Positions 25,558 through 34,727 are shown, counted from the stretch's first letter. The stretch: DNA of 64,000 nt from Amycolatopsis marina (GCF_900111885.1 NZ_FOKG01000030.1:1-64000), one strand, 5' to 3'. Program-made: numbers and translations. Notes: a model not told the origin generated them from the sequence alone.

Positions 25558-27015
25558 CTAGCCGAGCGCGGCCTCGATCGGGCCGACCGCGAAGTACGCC
25601 ACGAAGGCCACCGCGACCACCCACATCAGCGGGTGCACGCCGCGGGCCTTGCCGGTGGCCGCCCTGATCAGGACGTAGCTGACGAACCCGGCGCCGATGC
25701 CGTTGGCGATCGAGTACGTGAACGGCATCACGACGATGGTCAGGAACGCGGGGAGCGCGATGGCGAAGTCGCTGAAGTCGATCTCGGTGATCTGCCGGAT
25801 CATCATCGCCCCGACCACGACAAGTGCGGGCGCCGCGGCCTCCACCGGCACGATCTCGTACAGCGGGGTGAAGAACATCGCCGCGATGAACAGCAGTCCC
25901 GTGACCACGTTCGCCAGCCCGGTCCGGGCGCCCTCGGCGATGCCCGCGGCCGACTCGATGTAGACCGTGTTCGAACTCGACGAGGCCGCACCACCGGCGA
26001 CCGCGCCGACACCGTCGACGAACAACGCCTTGCCGACGCCGGGCAGTTCGCCCTTCTTCCCGATCAGCCCGGCCTCCTTGCCCAGACCGGTCATCGTGCC
26101 GATCGTGTCGAAGAAGTCGGTCAGGACCAGGGTGAACACCAGCAGAGCCGCGGTGATCGCGGGGACCTGCACCCACGCGTCGAAGGACACCTGGCCGAGC
26201 AGCGAAAGATCGGGCAGACCGGCCAGGTCGTCCGGCAGGGCGGGATAGCCGAGGTTCCAGCCCTTGGGGTTGACCCCGGCCGCAGGACCGGCGTTGACGA
26301 TGGCCTCCACGACGATCGACAGCACCGTGGCCGCCAGCACGCCGATCAGGATCGCGCCCTTGACGTTCTTCGCGACGAGGATGCCCATGATCACCAGCCC
26401 GACGACGAAGACGGCCGTCGGCCAGGAGGCGATGTTCCCGTCGATCCCCAGTCCCACCGGCACCGTGGTCCCTGCCGCGTCCGGAAGGCGGCGCACGAAC
26501 CCGGCGTCCACCAGGCCGATCAGGGCGATGAACAGTCCGATTCCCACCGCGATCGCGGACTTCAGGTACGACGGCACGGCGTTGAAGACCATCGTGCGGA
26601 CGCCGGTGACCACCAGCAGCAACACGATCAGGCCGTTGACGACGACCAGTCCCATGGCCGCCGACCAGCTCATCTGAGGCGCGATGGTGACCGCGACGAG
26701 TGAGTTGACACCGAGGCCGGCCGCCAGCGCGAACGGGTAGTTGGCCACGAGTCCGAACAGGATGGTCATCACGCCCGCCACGAGCGCGGTCACGGCCGCG
26801 ACCTGGTTCACCGGCAGGATGGCGCCGAACGCATCCGTTTTCGCGCCGGTGTCTTCGGCGGAAAAGCTCCCGAGGATCAACGGGTTGAGCACGATGATGT
26901 AGGCCATCGTCACGAACGTGACGACCCCGCCGCGAACCTCTCTGCTCGTGCTCGAGCCGCGTTCACTGATCTTGAAGAACCGGTCGAGTCGGGTCCGCGT
27001 GCTCTGCTCGGCCAT
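25558..27015 (-). CDS. NCS2-family (AzgA-type) purine permease
   Basis: A 485-residue polytopic protein of the AzgA/GhxP type that imports adenine, guanine or hypoxanthine with protons. Marks are the N-terminal RGGVVTFVTMAYIIVLNPLI, the helix block NYPFALAAGLGVNSLVAVTI, the motif TDFFDTIGTMTGLGKEAGL and SSSSNTVYIESAAGIAEGAR. About 13 helices. The start is ATG 27015 (MAEQSTRT) with GGAGGCAGGTGAC before it. The TAG stop lies within the CTAG duplication of the inverted-repeat element. Confidence 0.93.
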   Translation of the reverse strand: MAEQSTRTRLDRFFKISERGSSTSREVRGGVVTFVTMAYIIVLNPLILGSFSAEDTGAKTDAFGAILPVNQVAAVTALVAGVMTILFGLVANYPFALAAGLGVNSLVAVTIAPQMSWSAAMGLVVVNGLIVLLLVVTGVRTMVFNAVPSYLKSAIAVGIGLFIALIGLVDAGFVRRLPDAAGTTVPVGLGIDGNIASWPTAVFVVGLVIMGILVAKNVKGAILIGVLAATVLSIVVEAIVNAGPAAGVNPKGWNLGYPALPDDLAGLPDLSLLGQVSFDAWVQVPAITAALLVFTLVLTDFFDTIGTMTGLGKEAGLIGKKGELPGVGKALFVDGVGAVAGGAASSSSNTVYIESAAGIAEGARTGLANVVTGLLFIAAMFFTPLYEIVPVEAAAPALVVVGAMMIRQITEIDFSDFAIALPAFLTIVVMPFTYSIANGIGAGFVSYVLIRAATGKARGVHPLMWVVAVAFVAYFAVGPIEAALG

Positions 27016-27069
27016 GTCACCTGCCTCCGTGTCATCACAGTTCAACCGCGCAGGGGTAGCCTCCCTGAC

Positions 27070-27342
27070 GTGGGCAGACCGATCAACGACAGGGGCGTTT
27101 TGGGACGGTTTCGTCCCCCGCCCGAGCTACCGAAGTCGCTGCTCGACCTGTGGCCCGTCGTGGTCACGGGGACGGCGCTGTGGTTCGTGGCGTTCGTCGC
27201 GCTGCTCGTGACCGGTATCACCGGCCTGTGGCTTTGGACCACGCTCGCGGGCGGGGCGCTCGGACTCCTCGGACTCGCGGTGATGCGCTGGCAGCGCTCG
27301 GCCGCGCAACGCGGTTCCCGGGGCGCCCAGCGCGGCCTCTGA
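27070..27342 (+). CDS. DUF2530 small membrane protein
   Basis: A 90-residue protein with two transmembrane helices (about 27-48 and 50-70) between a proline-rich N-terminus (FRPPPELPKSLLDLWPVVV) and a basic C-terminus. It matches the DUF2530 family and, by memory, Rv0879c. It starts at GTG 27070, divergent from the purine permease by 54 bases. Function unknown. Its stop is part of a shared hairpin with the convergent ATPase gene. Confidence 0.8.
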   Translation: MGRPINDRGVLGRFRPPPELPKSLLDLWPVVVTGTALWFVAFVALLVTGITGLWLWTTLAGGALGLLGLAVMRWQRSAAQRGSRGAQRGL

Positions 27343-27362
27343 CCCTGCCCCCGGTGGGTCAG
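27339..27362. terminator. Bidirectional hairpin at convergent gene ends
   Basis: CTGACCC (27339-27345) and GGGTCAG (27356-27362) form a 7 bp stem. Each arm contains the stop codon of one of the two convergent genes (27340-27342 and 27359-27361). Confidence 0.6.
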
Positions 27363-30262
27363 GCGAGCAGAGTGGCCGTGTCCGGCTCGTCGAGCAGGGC
27401 CACGATCAGCAGCCGGTCGGCCCAGCGGCCCGCCGCCCACGCGAAGGCCCTGCCGAGACCCGCCGAACTGTCCTCGGCGTGCATCCGGTCATCGACCCAC
27501 CACGACACCCCGTGCGACTCGCCGGACAGCGACACGGAGAGTTGTTCGTGCATCTCCACTCCCCCTTCGGGCAGTGGCAGGTCCAGCAGGTCGGCCAGCA
27601 CCCGGACGGCGTCGAGTTCGTCCCACCGCACGTACTCGCCTGCCTCCTCGACGGTCGCCCGAGTCCGCTCGCTGGCCAGCGGCAGGTCGAGCAGGTCCGC
27701 GAGCCGGGCATCGAACGCGGGCCCGGCGACGACGGTGTCCGCGGGCCACACGGCGAGCAGCCAGGGCGCGTCCAGCACCACCGCGTCCGCCGCGTCGGCG
27801 ACCGAGCCTGCGAGGGTACGGACCCTGGGCGGCGGGTCGAGTTCGTCCACGGCCACATCGGCGGCGATGAGCGCAGCGTGAGCGCGCCACGCCAGGCCCT
27901 GCCGCACGTCCCTGCCCGGATCGCCGAGGCGGTCGAGCAGGTCGGCCGCATCCTCCGCGTCGGTGACCGCCAGGGCGGAACGGACACCGGCCGCGCGCAG
28001 GACGTCCTCGCGGATCCCGAGATCCGGCACCGGTTCGTAGAGCCCGGTCAACGCCACAGCCGACGGCAGCCGCCACTCCAGGGGAGCCTGCCCGGCCAGT
28101 GCCGCGTACCTGGCGAGCCACCATCCGGTGTGTCCCCGCGGTTCGGTCAGTGCGCGCCAGGTCTCCGGCTGCTGCGCCAGCAGCCGGAGCGTGGCCGGCC
28201 ACGCGTCCTCAGCGACCAGATCGAGGTCCCGGACCGCCAGCACCCTGGCGGGCGGATCCGCTTCCGACTCCCACCAGTCCTGCTCGTCCGGAAGGTCGTG
28301 ATCCGGTTCCACGGGCTCGTCGTCCGCCACGACGACGAAGGAACCGAGCACTCCGACCGACTCCAGCACCGAAGCGGGCCAGCGCAGCGCGAACTCGGCG
28401 TCGAGCACGTCCAGGGGCCCATCCTCGCCGAGAGCCTGGGCATCGAGCACGTCCAGCAGATCCGCGTCCGGCAGCACGAGTTCGTCGGCGCGGCGCCAGC
28501 CGGACCTGGCAGGCAGCGCCAGGGCGCCGAGGTGCTTCGTCCCGGCAAATGCACAGTCGGACAGGATTCCCAGCACCGTATCCGCGAGGGCCATGGTGTC
28601 CATACCGGACCGGGCATCCTCGACACTGCGTTGCACGGCGTCGCGCAACTCCGGCGCCTCCAGCAGGTCGGTGATACCCGCCCTGGTGGCACCGAGTCGT
28701 TCGAGCAGCGGATGCGCAACTTCGGGATGCGTCAGCCGCAGGCCCACGACATCCACGGTGGACAGCTTTTCGGCGAGTCCGCTGTCGGCTTCGAGCAGCA
28801 GGGCTCCGCGAGGACCGGGCAGCACCCGTCCGTCCAGGAGCGGGACCGGCAGCGCACCGAGGTCGTCGGCGGACAACTGCCTGGCATCGAGCGCGGACAG
28901 CAGCGCGTCGTACAACTCCCGCCACCAGAACAGCGGCCGGTCGATACCGCTGATCGCCTCGACCAGCTCGGCCGACGTGAGTGCGCTGGCCCCGACGGAT
29001 GACAACGTCCTGCCCACTCCCGGCCCGCACAGGGGCGCGGCGACGAGATCGGGCACGATCCCGGCAAGCAGGCCCACGAGGGCGCCCGAGTCGACACTCA
29101 ACACCCGCGCCCTGCCCGCCGCGATCTCCGCCACCTCGTCGGCCGGTGGCAACCACGGGCGAGTCCGCAACGCGTCCAGGACGAGTTCCCGAAGTTGTTC
29201 GTCCACTTCGGATCGTGGAAAGCCGGTTCGTGGAACGAGCAGGACCCGGGCGGCGGGCCCGACCCTGCGTACCAGTTCCGGGTACGCCTGCGCGGCCTGT
29301 CGCAGCACAGCGGTCACCGCGGCACCGGGCAGGACCCTGCGCCTGGAGGGTTCCATCGCGACGTTCGCGAACAACCGCGCGGGCAGGGAGAGCCGCTCGT
29401 CCGTCGGTGTCGGCGTGTGCAGCACGTCGCCGTCGAGCGGCGTGGGCAGCCCTTCGGCGTCGACCGGAAGGGCCCAGATGCCACCCTCGCCTGCGATCGG
29501 CTGGGTCAGCCAACGACGTACGGCGCCTGTGGGGTCCGTGATCTCGACCGTCCCGGACGCGGGCTGGTGTCGTCGCCAGACGGCGCCCGCGACCTCGATA
29601 CGGGCAAGCCATGGCAGCGCGAGCAGGAGATCGGGAGCCTCTTCGGCGAAACCGGCGAGCAGGCTCGATTCATCCACACCGGACCCGAGTGGCAACCGCA
29701 CCTCGGTGTCGTAGCCCTCGGCGGGCGGCGGTTCGTCTGCCCGCAGTGGCCAGGGCAGCCGCAGCACGGGGACCTCGCCACCCTCGTCCGCACCGGGTAC
29801 CCCCGCATCGACCGCGGCCGTTCCCGTACGGGTGGTGGAGAACAGCACGCCGCCCGTGCGGGAGACGATCCTCGGCTCCGTGGAAACGGTGAGGACCGCG
29901 GCGAAGCCGACGCCGAAACGGCCGACGGTGTCGCCCTGCTTGCCCGAGGCACGCAGCGAGGACAGCGCGGCGACGCCGACGGCGTCGAGGGGCGAGCCGG
30001 TGTTGGCCACCCACAGTTCACCATCTACAACGGACACCCGCAGGCTGCCGGACTCCCCGGCTGCCGACGCGGCATCCGCGGCGTTCTGGGCGAGTTCGAC
30101 GAACAGCCGGTCGCGATAACCACCGACCTTGAGGTCGTGCTCGGCGTTGGTGTCCTCGGTGAACCTGGTCGGCGACTCCCGCCAGGCCCGCAGCACCCCG
30201 GCCCGCAGTCCAGCGGCCCCGAAGGGATCGCTCGCGGCCCCTTCAGTCCCCGACGGACTCAC
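27359..30262 (-). CDS. Sacsin-like GHKL ATPase domain protein
   Basis: A 967-residue cytoplasmic protein with an HSP90-like N-terminal ATPase: LFVELAQNAADAA near residue 50 (N box), DGELWVANTGSPLD near 80 and GRFGVGFAAVL near 115. It belongs to the sacsin-N-type ATPases; the remaining ~700 residues have no domain I can name. I start it at GTG 30262, which overlaps the end of the DUF3027 gene by 20 bases; the 82 codons before it are a shadow of that gene. The tight pairing with DUF3027 is common in actinobacteria. A chaperone- or quality-control-like role is only suggested by the fold. Confidence 0.8.
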   Translation of the reverse strand: MSPSGTEGAASDPFGAAGLRAGVLRAWRESPTRFTEDTNAEHDLKVGGYRDRLFVELAQNAADAASAAGESGSLRVSVVDGELWVANTGSPLDAVGVAALSSLRASGKQGDTVGRFGVGFAAVLTVSTEPRIVSRTGGVLFSTTRTGTAAVDAGVPGADEGGEVPVLRLPWPLRADEPPPAEGYDTEVRLPLGSGVDESSLLAGFAEEAPDLLLALPWLARIEVAGAVWRRHQPASGTVEITDPTGAVRRWLTQPIAGEGGIWALPVDAEGLPTPLDGDVLHTPTPTDERLSLPARLFANVAMEPSRRRVLPGAAVTAVLRQAAQAYPELVRRVGPAARVLLVPRTGFPRSEVDEQLRELVLDALRTRPWLPPADEVAEIAAGRARVLSVDSGALVGLLAGIVPDLVAAPLCGPGVGRTLSSVGASALTSAELVEAISGIDRPLFWWRELYDALLSALDARQLSADDLGALPVPLLDGRVLPGPRGALLLEADSGLAEKLSTVDVVGLRLTHPEVAHPLLERLGATRAGITDLLEAPELRDAVQRSVEDARSGMDTMALADTVLGILSDCAFAGTKHLGALALPARSGWRRADELVLPDADLLDVLDAQALGEDGPLDVLDAEFALRWPASVLESVGVLGSFVVVADDEPVEPDHDLPDEQDWWESEADPPARVLAVRDLDLVAEDAWPATLRLLAQQPETWRALTEPRGHTGWWLARYAALAGQAPLEWRLPSAVALTGLYEPVPDLGIREDVLRAAGVRSALAVTDAEDAADLLDRLGDPGRDVRQGLAWRAHAALIAADVAVDELDPPPRVRTLAGSVADAADAVVLDAPWLLAVWPADTVVAGPAFDARLADLLDLPLASERTRATVEEAGEYVRWDELDAVRVLADLLDLPLPEGGVEMHEQLSVSLSGESHGVSWWVDDRMHAEDSSAGLGRAFAWAAGRWADRLLIVALLDEPDTATLLA

Positions 30263-31055
30263 CGGCGCTCGACCGCTCGGTCGCCGCGGCGGTTTCCCCG
30301 GTGGGCTCCATGTCCAGCAGCGAGTCGTCGTAGACGAGTTCGGCCACCGGCACCGAAGGAGCGGTCTCCACCTCGACCTCGGAGTGGGCGCCGCAGCCGT
30401 ACTCCACGTGCACGACGTGTCCGTCGGCGGGCGAGATGTCGTTGGCGCAGGCACCGAAGGCCGCACGGAGGGACCCGGCGATCGCGAGGAAGAATCCGCA
30501 GGTGCCACAGGGCGCGGGGGCGCCGCGGGCCATGTCGGAGCGAGGCCCGAACTCGCTGCCGCGCCATCGGGAGGCGGCCTCCAGCCTGCCGTAGCGAGAC
30601 AGCACCCGCACCCGGCCGAGGCCGACCTCGTGTGCGGCCTCCTCCACCTGCGGGTCGTCGGAGGCGAGGTACGCGGGCACGAGCCGGGGATCGTCCCGTT
30701 CGGTCGGGAAGAGGTCGCCCACGCCGAGGTCGCCCGCCTGCACCCGGCGCTCCCACGGCACCCAATGCGGCGCGACGATCGCTTCCGGACCGGGCTGCAG
30801 CACGACCTCGCTCACGGTGACCGGAGCTTCCTCGTCAGCGGTGGCGACGGTGACGGACCAGCGCCAGCCGCGGTAGCCGGGCACCGTGGCCTCGAACAGG
30901 TGACTGACCGAGACGGCGTCCTCGTGCTGCACGTCCACGTGCGCGCCGACCTGCTCGGCACCCGCTTCGAGCACCGCGGCCGCACGTGCGACCTCGATCG
31001 CGCCGGTCAGTTTCTCGCGGATCGCGCCGTCGTCGAGAGTGAGCAGGAGCGTCAT
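30243..31055 (-). CDS. DUF3027 protein
   Basis: A 270-residue conserved actinobacterial protein. Features are GYRGWRWSVTVATADEE near 60-75, PWERRVQAGDLGVGDLFPTE near 100-120 and a Cys-rich segment CGTCGFFLAIAGSLRAAFGA, then GCGAHSEVEVE near 185-230 that could hold a metal. It is the likely equivalent of Rv0877. The last 20 bases overlap the ATPase start. Function unknown; conserved Cys/His suggest a zinc or iron-sulfur site. Confidence 0.85.
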   Translation of the reverse strand: MTLLLTLDDGAIREKLTGAIEVARAAAVLEAGAEQVGAHVDVQHEDAVSVSHLFEATVPGYRGWRWSVTVATADEEAPVTVSEVVLQPGPEAIVAPHWVPWERRVQAGDLGVGDLFPTERDDPRLVPAYLASDDPQVEEAAHEVGLGRVRVLSRYGRLEAASRWRGSEFGPRSDMARGAPAPCGTCGFFLAIAGSLRAAFGACANDISPADGHVVHVEYGCGAHSEVEVETAPSVPVAELVYDDSLLDMEPTGETAAATERSSAGESVGD

Positions 31056-31187
31056 AAGGCCCCATTGTGCAGCACGTTGCGGGGGAAGGCGGGGTCAGGC
31101 TCGCAGCCACCCGCACGCGCGTGGCAGACGAACCAACGACCGTGCGTCACACGCGCTCTGCGCGGAACCCTGTGTCACGCTGAACGT

Positions 31188-31988
31188 GTGCGCATCATCT
31201 CCGTCCTGCTCGCGGTCGCCGCGGTGGCCACGGGGTGCGCGGGCACACCGGCGCAGGAGGAAACGGCGCCGGTCGAGCAGCTGCGGGTACGGGTCGAAGC
31301 GGAGTTGCCCCACGACACGAAGGCCTTCACCCAGGGGCTGGAACTGCGGGACGGAACCCTCTACGAGGGGACCGGGCTGGTCGGCCGCTCCAGCCTGCGC
31401 GCCGGACCGCCCGGCGAGCGGCCCGAACTCACCGCGGAACTGCCGAGCCCTTTGTTCGGCGAGGGAATCACGGTTGTCGACGACCGGATCTGGCAGCTGA
31501 CCTGGCAGAACGGACTCGCGATCGAGTGGGATCGCGAGCGGCTCACAGAACGACGCAGGGTGCCCTACCAGGGTGAGGGCTGGGGGCTGTGCCACCAGCC
31601 GGGGTCCGGCAGGCTGGTGATGAGCGACGGATCGGCCCGGCTGACCTTCCGCGACCCGCGGACCTTCGCCGAACTCGGCTCGGTGACGGTGCGCGCGGAC
31701 GGCCGGGAGTACGGTCAGCTCAACGAGCTGGAATGCGTCGGTGACGAGGTCTACGCCAACGTGTGGCACTCCGATCGCATCCTCCGGATCGACCCTGCCG
31801 ACGGTTCGGTGACCGCGGAGATCGACGCGTCCGGACTGCTCACCGCGGACGAGCGGGACTCGGCCGACGTGCTCAACGGCATCGCCGCGGTTCCCGGGAG
31901 TGATCAGTTCCTGCTGACCGGGAAGCTGTGGCCGAAGATGTTCCGCGTGACACTGGTCCCGGCGGACGGGAGGGTTATTCACAAGTGA
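31188..31988 (+). CDS. Glutaminyl-peptide cyclotransferase-like lipoprotein, C-terminus altered by a MITE
   Basis: A 266-residue exported protein. The lipoprotein signal ends ATGC-AG (Cys at about residue 17). The rest is the five-bladed beta-propeller of plant/bacterial glutamine cyclotransferases (AFTQGLELRDGTLYEGTGL, GEGWGLC, LNELECVGDEVYANVWHSD, DVLNGIA, LLTGKLWPKMFRVTLVP), which form pyroglutamate at peptide N-termini. The last residues RVIHK and the stop are read from the end of MITE copy B, so the natural last few residues were replaced. Since the core TGKLWP motif is intact, it is probably functional. Start GTG 31188. Confidence 0.88.
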   Translation: MRIISVLLAVAAVATGCAGTPAQEETAPVEQLRVRVEAELPHDTKAFTQGLELRDGTLYEGTGLVGRSSLRAGPPGERPELTAELPSPLFGEGITVVDDRIWQLTWQNGLAIEWDRERLTERRRVPYQGEGWGLCHQPGSGRLVMSDGSARLTFRDPRTFAELGSVTVRADGREYGQLNELECVGDEVYANVWHSDRILRIDPADGSVTAEIDASGLLTADERDSADVLNGIAAVPGSDQFLLTGKLWPKMFRVTLVPADGRVIHK

Positions 31989-32113
31989 GTTGGCGGGGCC
32001 CGCCCCGGAGAGCGCCCCCGCTGTGGCATGCTTTTGGGCCGCAGTAGGGGCGGGTCGCGACGACTCACTGCTGGTGAGGTGCATGCATGACCGAAGTCGA
32101 TCGTGAATAACCC
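31972..32113. mobile_element. MITE-like repeat, copy B (142 bp)
   Basis: Left end GGGTTATTCACAA (31972-31984), right end GTGAATAACCC (32103-32113), GA outside both ends as in copy A. Interior shares GCTGTGGCATGCTTTTGGGC, GCAGTAGGGGCGGGTCGCGA and GGTGAG blocks with copy A. It has one copy of the internal hairpin and an extra GGCGGGGCCCGCCCC palindrome at the left. The left end overlaps the last codons of the cyclotransferase gene. Confidence 0.72.
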
Positions 32114-32176
32114 GACCTATGGGTAAGACACCGGGTAACGGGCGCGGCATGCTGGGGATACGGCAGGATTGAGGCC

Positions 32177-34192
32177 ATGACGCGTTCCGGTTCGCAGCCC
32201 GAACCAGACGGCAGGCGTTTCGGCCGTCTGGGAAAGCGCCGTGCCGGTCGCAAGGGCAAGCGCAAGTGGACCCCGGAGCCGGGCGGCGCTGCCCGGCCCG
32301 CCGCGCCGAGGGAGACCCGGCTCTACGAGTCCCCGGGCGGGGATCCGCCTCGCCCGCCCTACCGCGAGCCGTACCGGCCGGCAACGCCGGCACCCCCGCC
32401 GCCGTCAGGCCGGTCCTTCCCGACCGCCGACGACGCGGCGACCGGGGCGGTTCCGCCACCGCCCGGAACCCGCAGGGGAGCGCGCCCCTACCCGCCGCCG
32501 GAGCCGGACCAGTGGCGGACGCAGCACGTTCGGCGGGACTACGGCGCCCCACCGCCACCACCGCAGCCTGCACCGCCTGGCGAGCACGGCCGGTACGAGC
32601 GGTACGACACCGGTGGATACGCCCGCGGTCAGCCCAGGGGCCACGGACCGGAGCCGGACCGTGAGCAGCACCGAGATGCGGAGAACGGCTTCGAGGCCCC
32701 GCCGCCGCAGGACACCGGCCCCCGGCTGCCGAAGAAGATCACCGTCACCCGGGTCGCCGCGCTGCGCGGGCGGCAACTGACCGGGCAGGCCGTGGACGCC
32801 TTCCACCGTGCGACCAAGGCGGACGGTGCCGACAAGTCCGGGCTGACCTCGCTCAGCTACTCGGTGATGCTGAACTACGCCAGCGACGCGGCCATGGCCA
32901 TCGCGCTGGCGAACACCCTGTTCTTCGCCGCCAGCAGCGGCGAGAGCCGGGGCAGGGTCGCGTTGTACCTGCTGATCACGATCGCGCCTTTCGCGCTCGT
33001 GGCCCCGGTGATCGGCCCCGCGCTCGACCGGATCCAGCGCGGGCGGCGGCTGGCGATGTCCGTCGCCGCGGCAGGGCAGGCACTGATGTGCGTGATCATG
33101 GCGCTGCATTTCAACGACTGGGGGCTGTATCCGGCCGCACTCGGGAAGATGGTGCTGTCCCGGTCGTTCATGGTGCTGAAGGCCGCGGTGACACCACGAG
33201 TGCTGCCGCCGGAGATCACCCTGTCCAAAACCAACGCCCGGCTGACCGTGTTCGGCCTCGCGGCGGGCGGCGTGTTCGGCGCCATCGCCGCGGGAGTGAA
33301 CTGGGCCTTGGGCTCCTCGGGCGCGCTGTGGTTCGCGGGCGCGATCGCGGTGGCAGGCGCGATGCAGGCGATGCGGATTCCCTCCTGGGTCGAGGTGACC
33401 GAGGGTGAGGTCCCGGCGTCGCTGTCGTCACGTAACGAGCACAAGAAACGTCAGCCGATGGGCCGGCATGTCGTGGTCGCGTTGTGGGCCAACGGGAGCA
33501 CCCGGCTGCTGACCGGCTTCCTGATGATGTTCGCCGCGTTCGCGGTGAAGGCGCAGACGGAGGATGGTGGGCAGAGTCCGTTCATCCAACTGCTGCTGCT
33601 CGGGATCATCGGGGCAGCGGCGGGTGTGGGTGGCTTCCTGGGCAACGCCATCGGATCCCGGTTGCACCTCGGCAGACCCGATCAGGTGGTTATCGGCTGC
33701 GTGGCGGCCGCCCTCGGGTCCACCGTGCTGGCCGCACTGCTGTCCGGGCTGGCCACGGCCGCCGTGGTGGGGCTGGTCGGGGCGTCCGCCAGTGCGCTGG
33801 CGAAGATCAGCCTGGACGCGGTGATCCAGCAGGACCTTCCCGACGAGTCACGCGCTTCGGCATTCGGCCGGTCGGAGACTGTGCTGCAGATGTCCTGGTG
33901 CTTCGGTGGCGCGATCGGCCTGCTGCTGCCACCCACCTACTGGATCGGCTTCCTGGTGGTATCGGTGCTGCTCGCGACGGGGCTCGCGCAGACCTGGCTG
34001 GTGCGCAAGGGCAGCTCGCTGATCCCCGGTCTCGGCGGGGACCGTCCACTTCGTCCCGACCCGGTGGGCTCCGGCCCCGCACGACGGACCCCGGGTCCCG
34101 CGCCGAGGGAGCCGCAGGAGTCCTGGGAACCGCAGGACCAGCGAGGTGCGCCCAGGGGACCGGCTCCGTCCCGGTTCAAGGCGGGCTCGTAG
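32177..34192 (+). CDS. MFS transporter with long proline-rich N-terminus
   Basis: A 671-residue membrane protein. The first ~190 residues are basic (KRRAGRKGKRKW) and then Pro/Arg-rich and disordered; a 12-helix MFS core fills about 215-625, and the tail is again Pro-rich. The equivalent Rv0876c of M. tuberculosis is about 548 residues, so the N-terminal region is extended here. It is followed 10 bases later by the DUF2771 lipoprotein gene, the same pairing as Rv0876c-Rv0875c. Substrate unknown. Start ATG 32177 is the first after the MITE. Confidence 0.88.
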   Translation: MTRSGSQPEPDGRRFGRLGKRRAGRKGKRKWTPEPGGAARPAAPRETRLYESPGGDPPRPPYREPYRPATPAPPPPSGRSFPTADDAATGAVPPPPGTRRGARPYPPPEPDQWRTQHVRRDYGAPPPPPQPAPPGEHGRYERYDTGGYARGQPRGHGPEPDREQHRDAENGFEAPPPQDTGPRLPKKITVTRVAALRGRQLTGQAVDAFHRATKADGADKSGLTSLSYSVMLNYASDAAMAIALANTLFFAASSGESRGRVALYLLITIAPFALVAPVIGPALDRIQRGRRLAMSVAAAGQALMCVIMALHFNDWGLYPAALGKMVLSRSFMVLKAAVTPRVLPPEITLSKTNARLTVFGLAAGGVFGAIAAGVNWALGSSGALWFAGAIAVAGAMQAMRIPSWVEVTEGEVPASLSSRNEHKKRQPMGRHVVVALWANGSTRLLTGFLMMFAAFAVKAQTEDGGQSPFIQLLLLGIIGAAAGVGGFLGNAIGSRLHLGRPDQVVIGCVAAALGSTVLAALLSGLATAAVVGLVGASASALAKISLDAVIQQDLPDESRASAFGRSETVLQMSWCFGGAIGLLLPPTYWIGFLVVSVLLATGLAQTWLVRKGSSLIPGLGGDRPLRPDPVGSGPARRTPGPAPREPQESWEPQDQRGAPRGPAPSRFKAGS

Positions 34193-34201
34193 GCTTCGAC
34201 C

Positions 34202-34702
34202 ATGCGATCCCGTCTCGCCGTCCTGGTCTCCTGCGCCGCACTGACACTGGTCGGCTGCTCCGCACCCGACGGCGGCCCCGAGGTCACGTTCTTCGCCGAC
34301 GGCGAGGCGGTCGAGTCCGGCCCGTTGGTCCACTGCGACGTGCTGATCCGCAGGTGCGAGCAGGGTGGTGACCCGGCCAAGCTGAGGGCACGGGCCGGGC
34401 GGCCCGTGCAGATCTCGGTTCCCAGCGAGGTCAGCGACGCTCCATGGGTGGTCAACGTCCAGTACGCGGACGCGAACGGCGAACCGCGGCCCGTCAAGCA
34501 GGAGTTCTTCTCCCCCGGCACGCGCCATGCCTACACGGCGACCGGCGACGCGCCCGGTGATCAGCTGCTCGTCGTCGAGGTGCAGCAGCTCGGCGCCGCC
34601 TACGCGGCGGACGAGGACGTCAACCCGCTGCTCGACGCGGCGGGAAACCCCCAGCTCGTCGCCCGAGCCGTCTGGTCCCTGCAGCTGATCCCCGGCGCCT
34701 GA
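34202..34702 (+). CDS. DUF2771 lipoprotein
   Basis: A 166-residue exported lipoprotein. The signal MRSRLAVLVSCAALTLVGCS has its lipobox LVGC with lipidated C19. The mature part is a small beta-rich domain with a CDVLIRRCEQG pair of cysteines that may form a disulfide. It matches DUF2771 and, by position, Rv0875c. It lies directly behind the MFS gene and is cotranscribed, so it may help that transporter at the outer face. Function unknown. Confidence 0.85.
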   Translation: MRSRLAVLVSCAALTLVGCSAPDGGPEVTFFADGEAVESGPLVHCDVLIRRCEQGGDPAKLRARAGRPVQISVPSEVSDAPWVVNVQYADANGEPRPVKQEFFSPGTRHAYTATGDAPGDQLLVVEVQQLGAAYAADEDVNPLLDAAGNPQLVARAVWSLQLIPGA

Positions 34703-34716
34703 GGGGCCGCAGGCGC
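34695..34716. terminator. Short hairpin at the DUF2771/cold-shock convergent junction
   Basis: GCGCCTG (34695-34701, containing the stop) pairs with CAGGCGC (34710-34716). No T tract; could end either transcript. Confidence 0.5.
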
Positions 34717-34727
34717 GCCGACCCGGA

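Noticed and set aside
25318..25561. Two 77-residue ORFs on opposite strands within the inverted-repeat element
   Set aside because: They are mirror readings of the same inverted repeat and lack ribosome sites or similarity; not genes.
26918..27211. Plus-strand ORF across the purine permease start
   Set aside because: Shadow of the permease and DUF2530 genes; it fits no family and crosses the real intergenic region.
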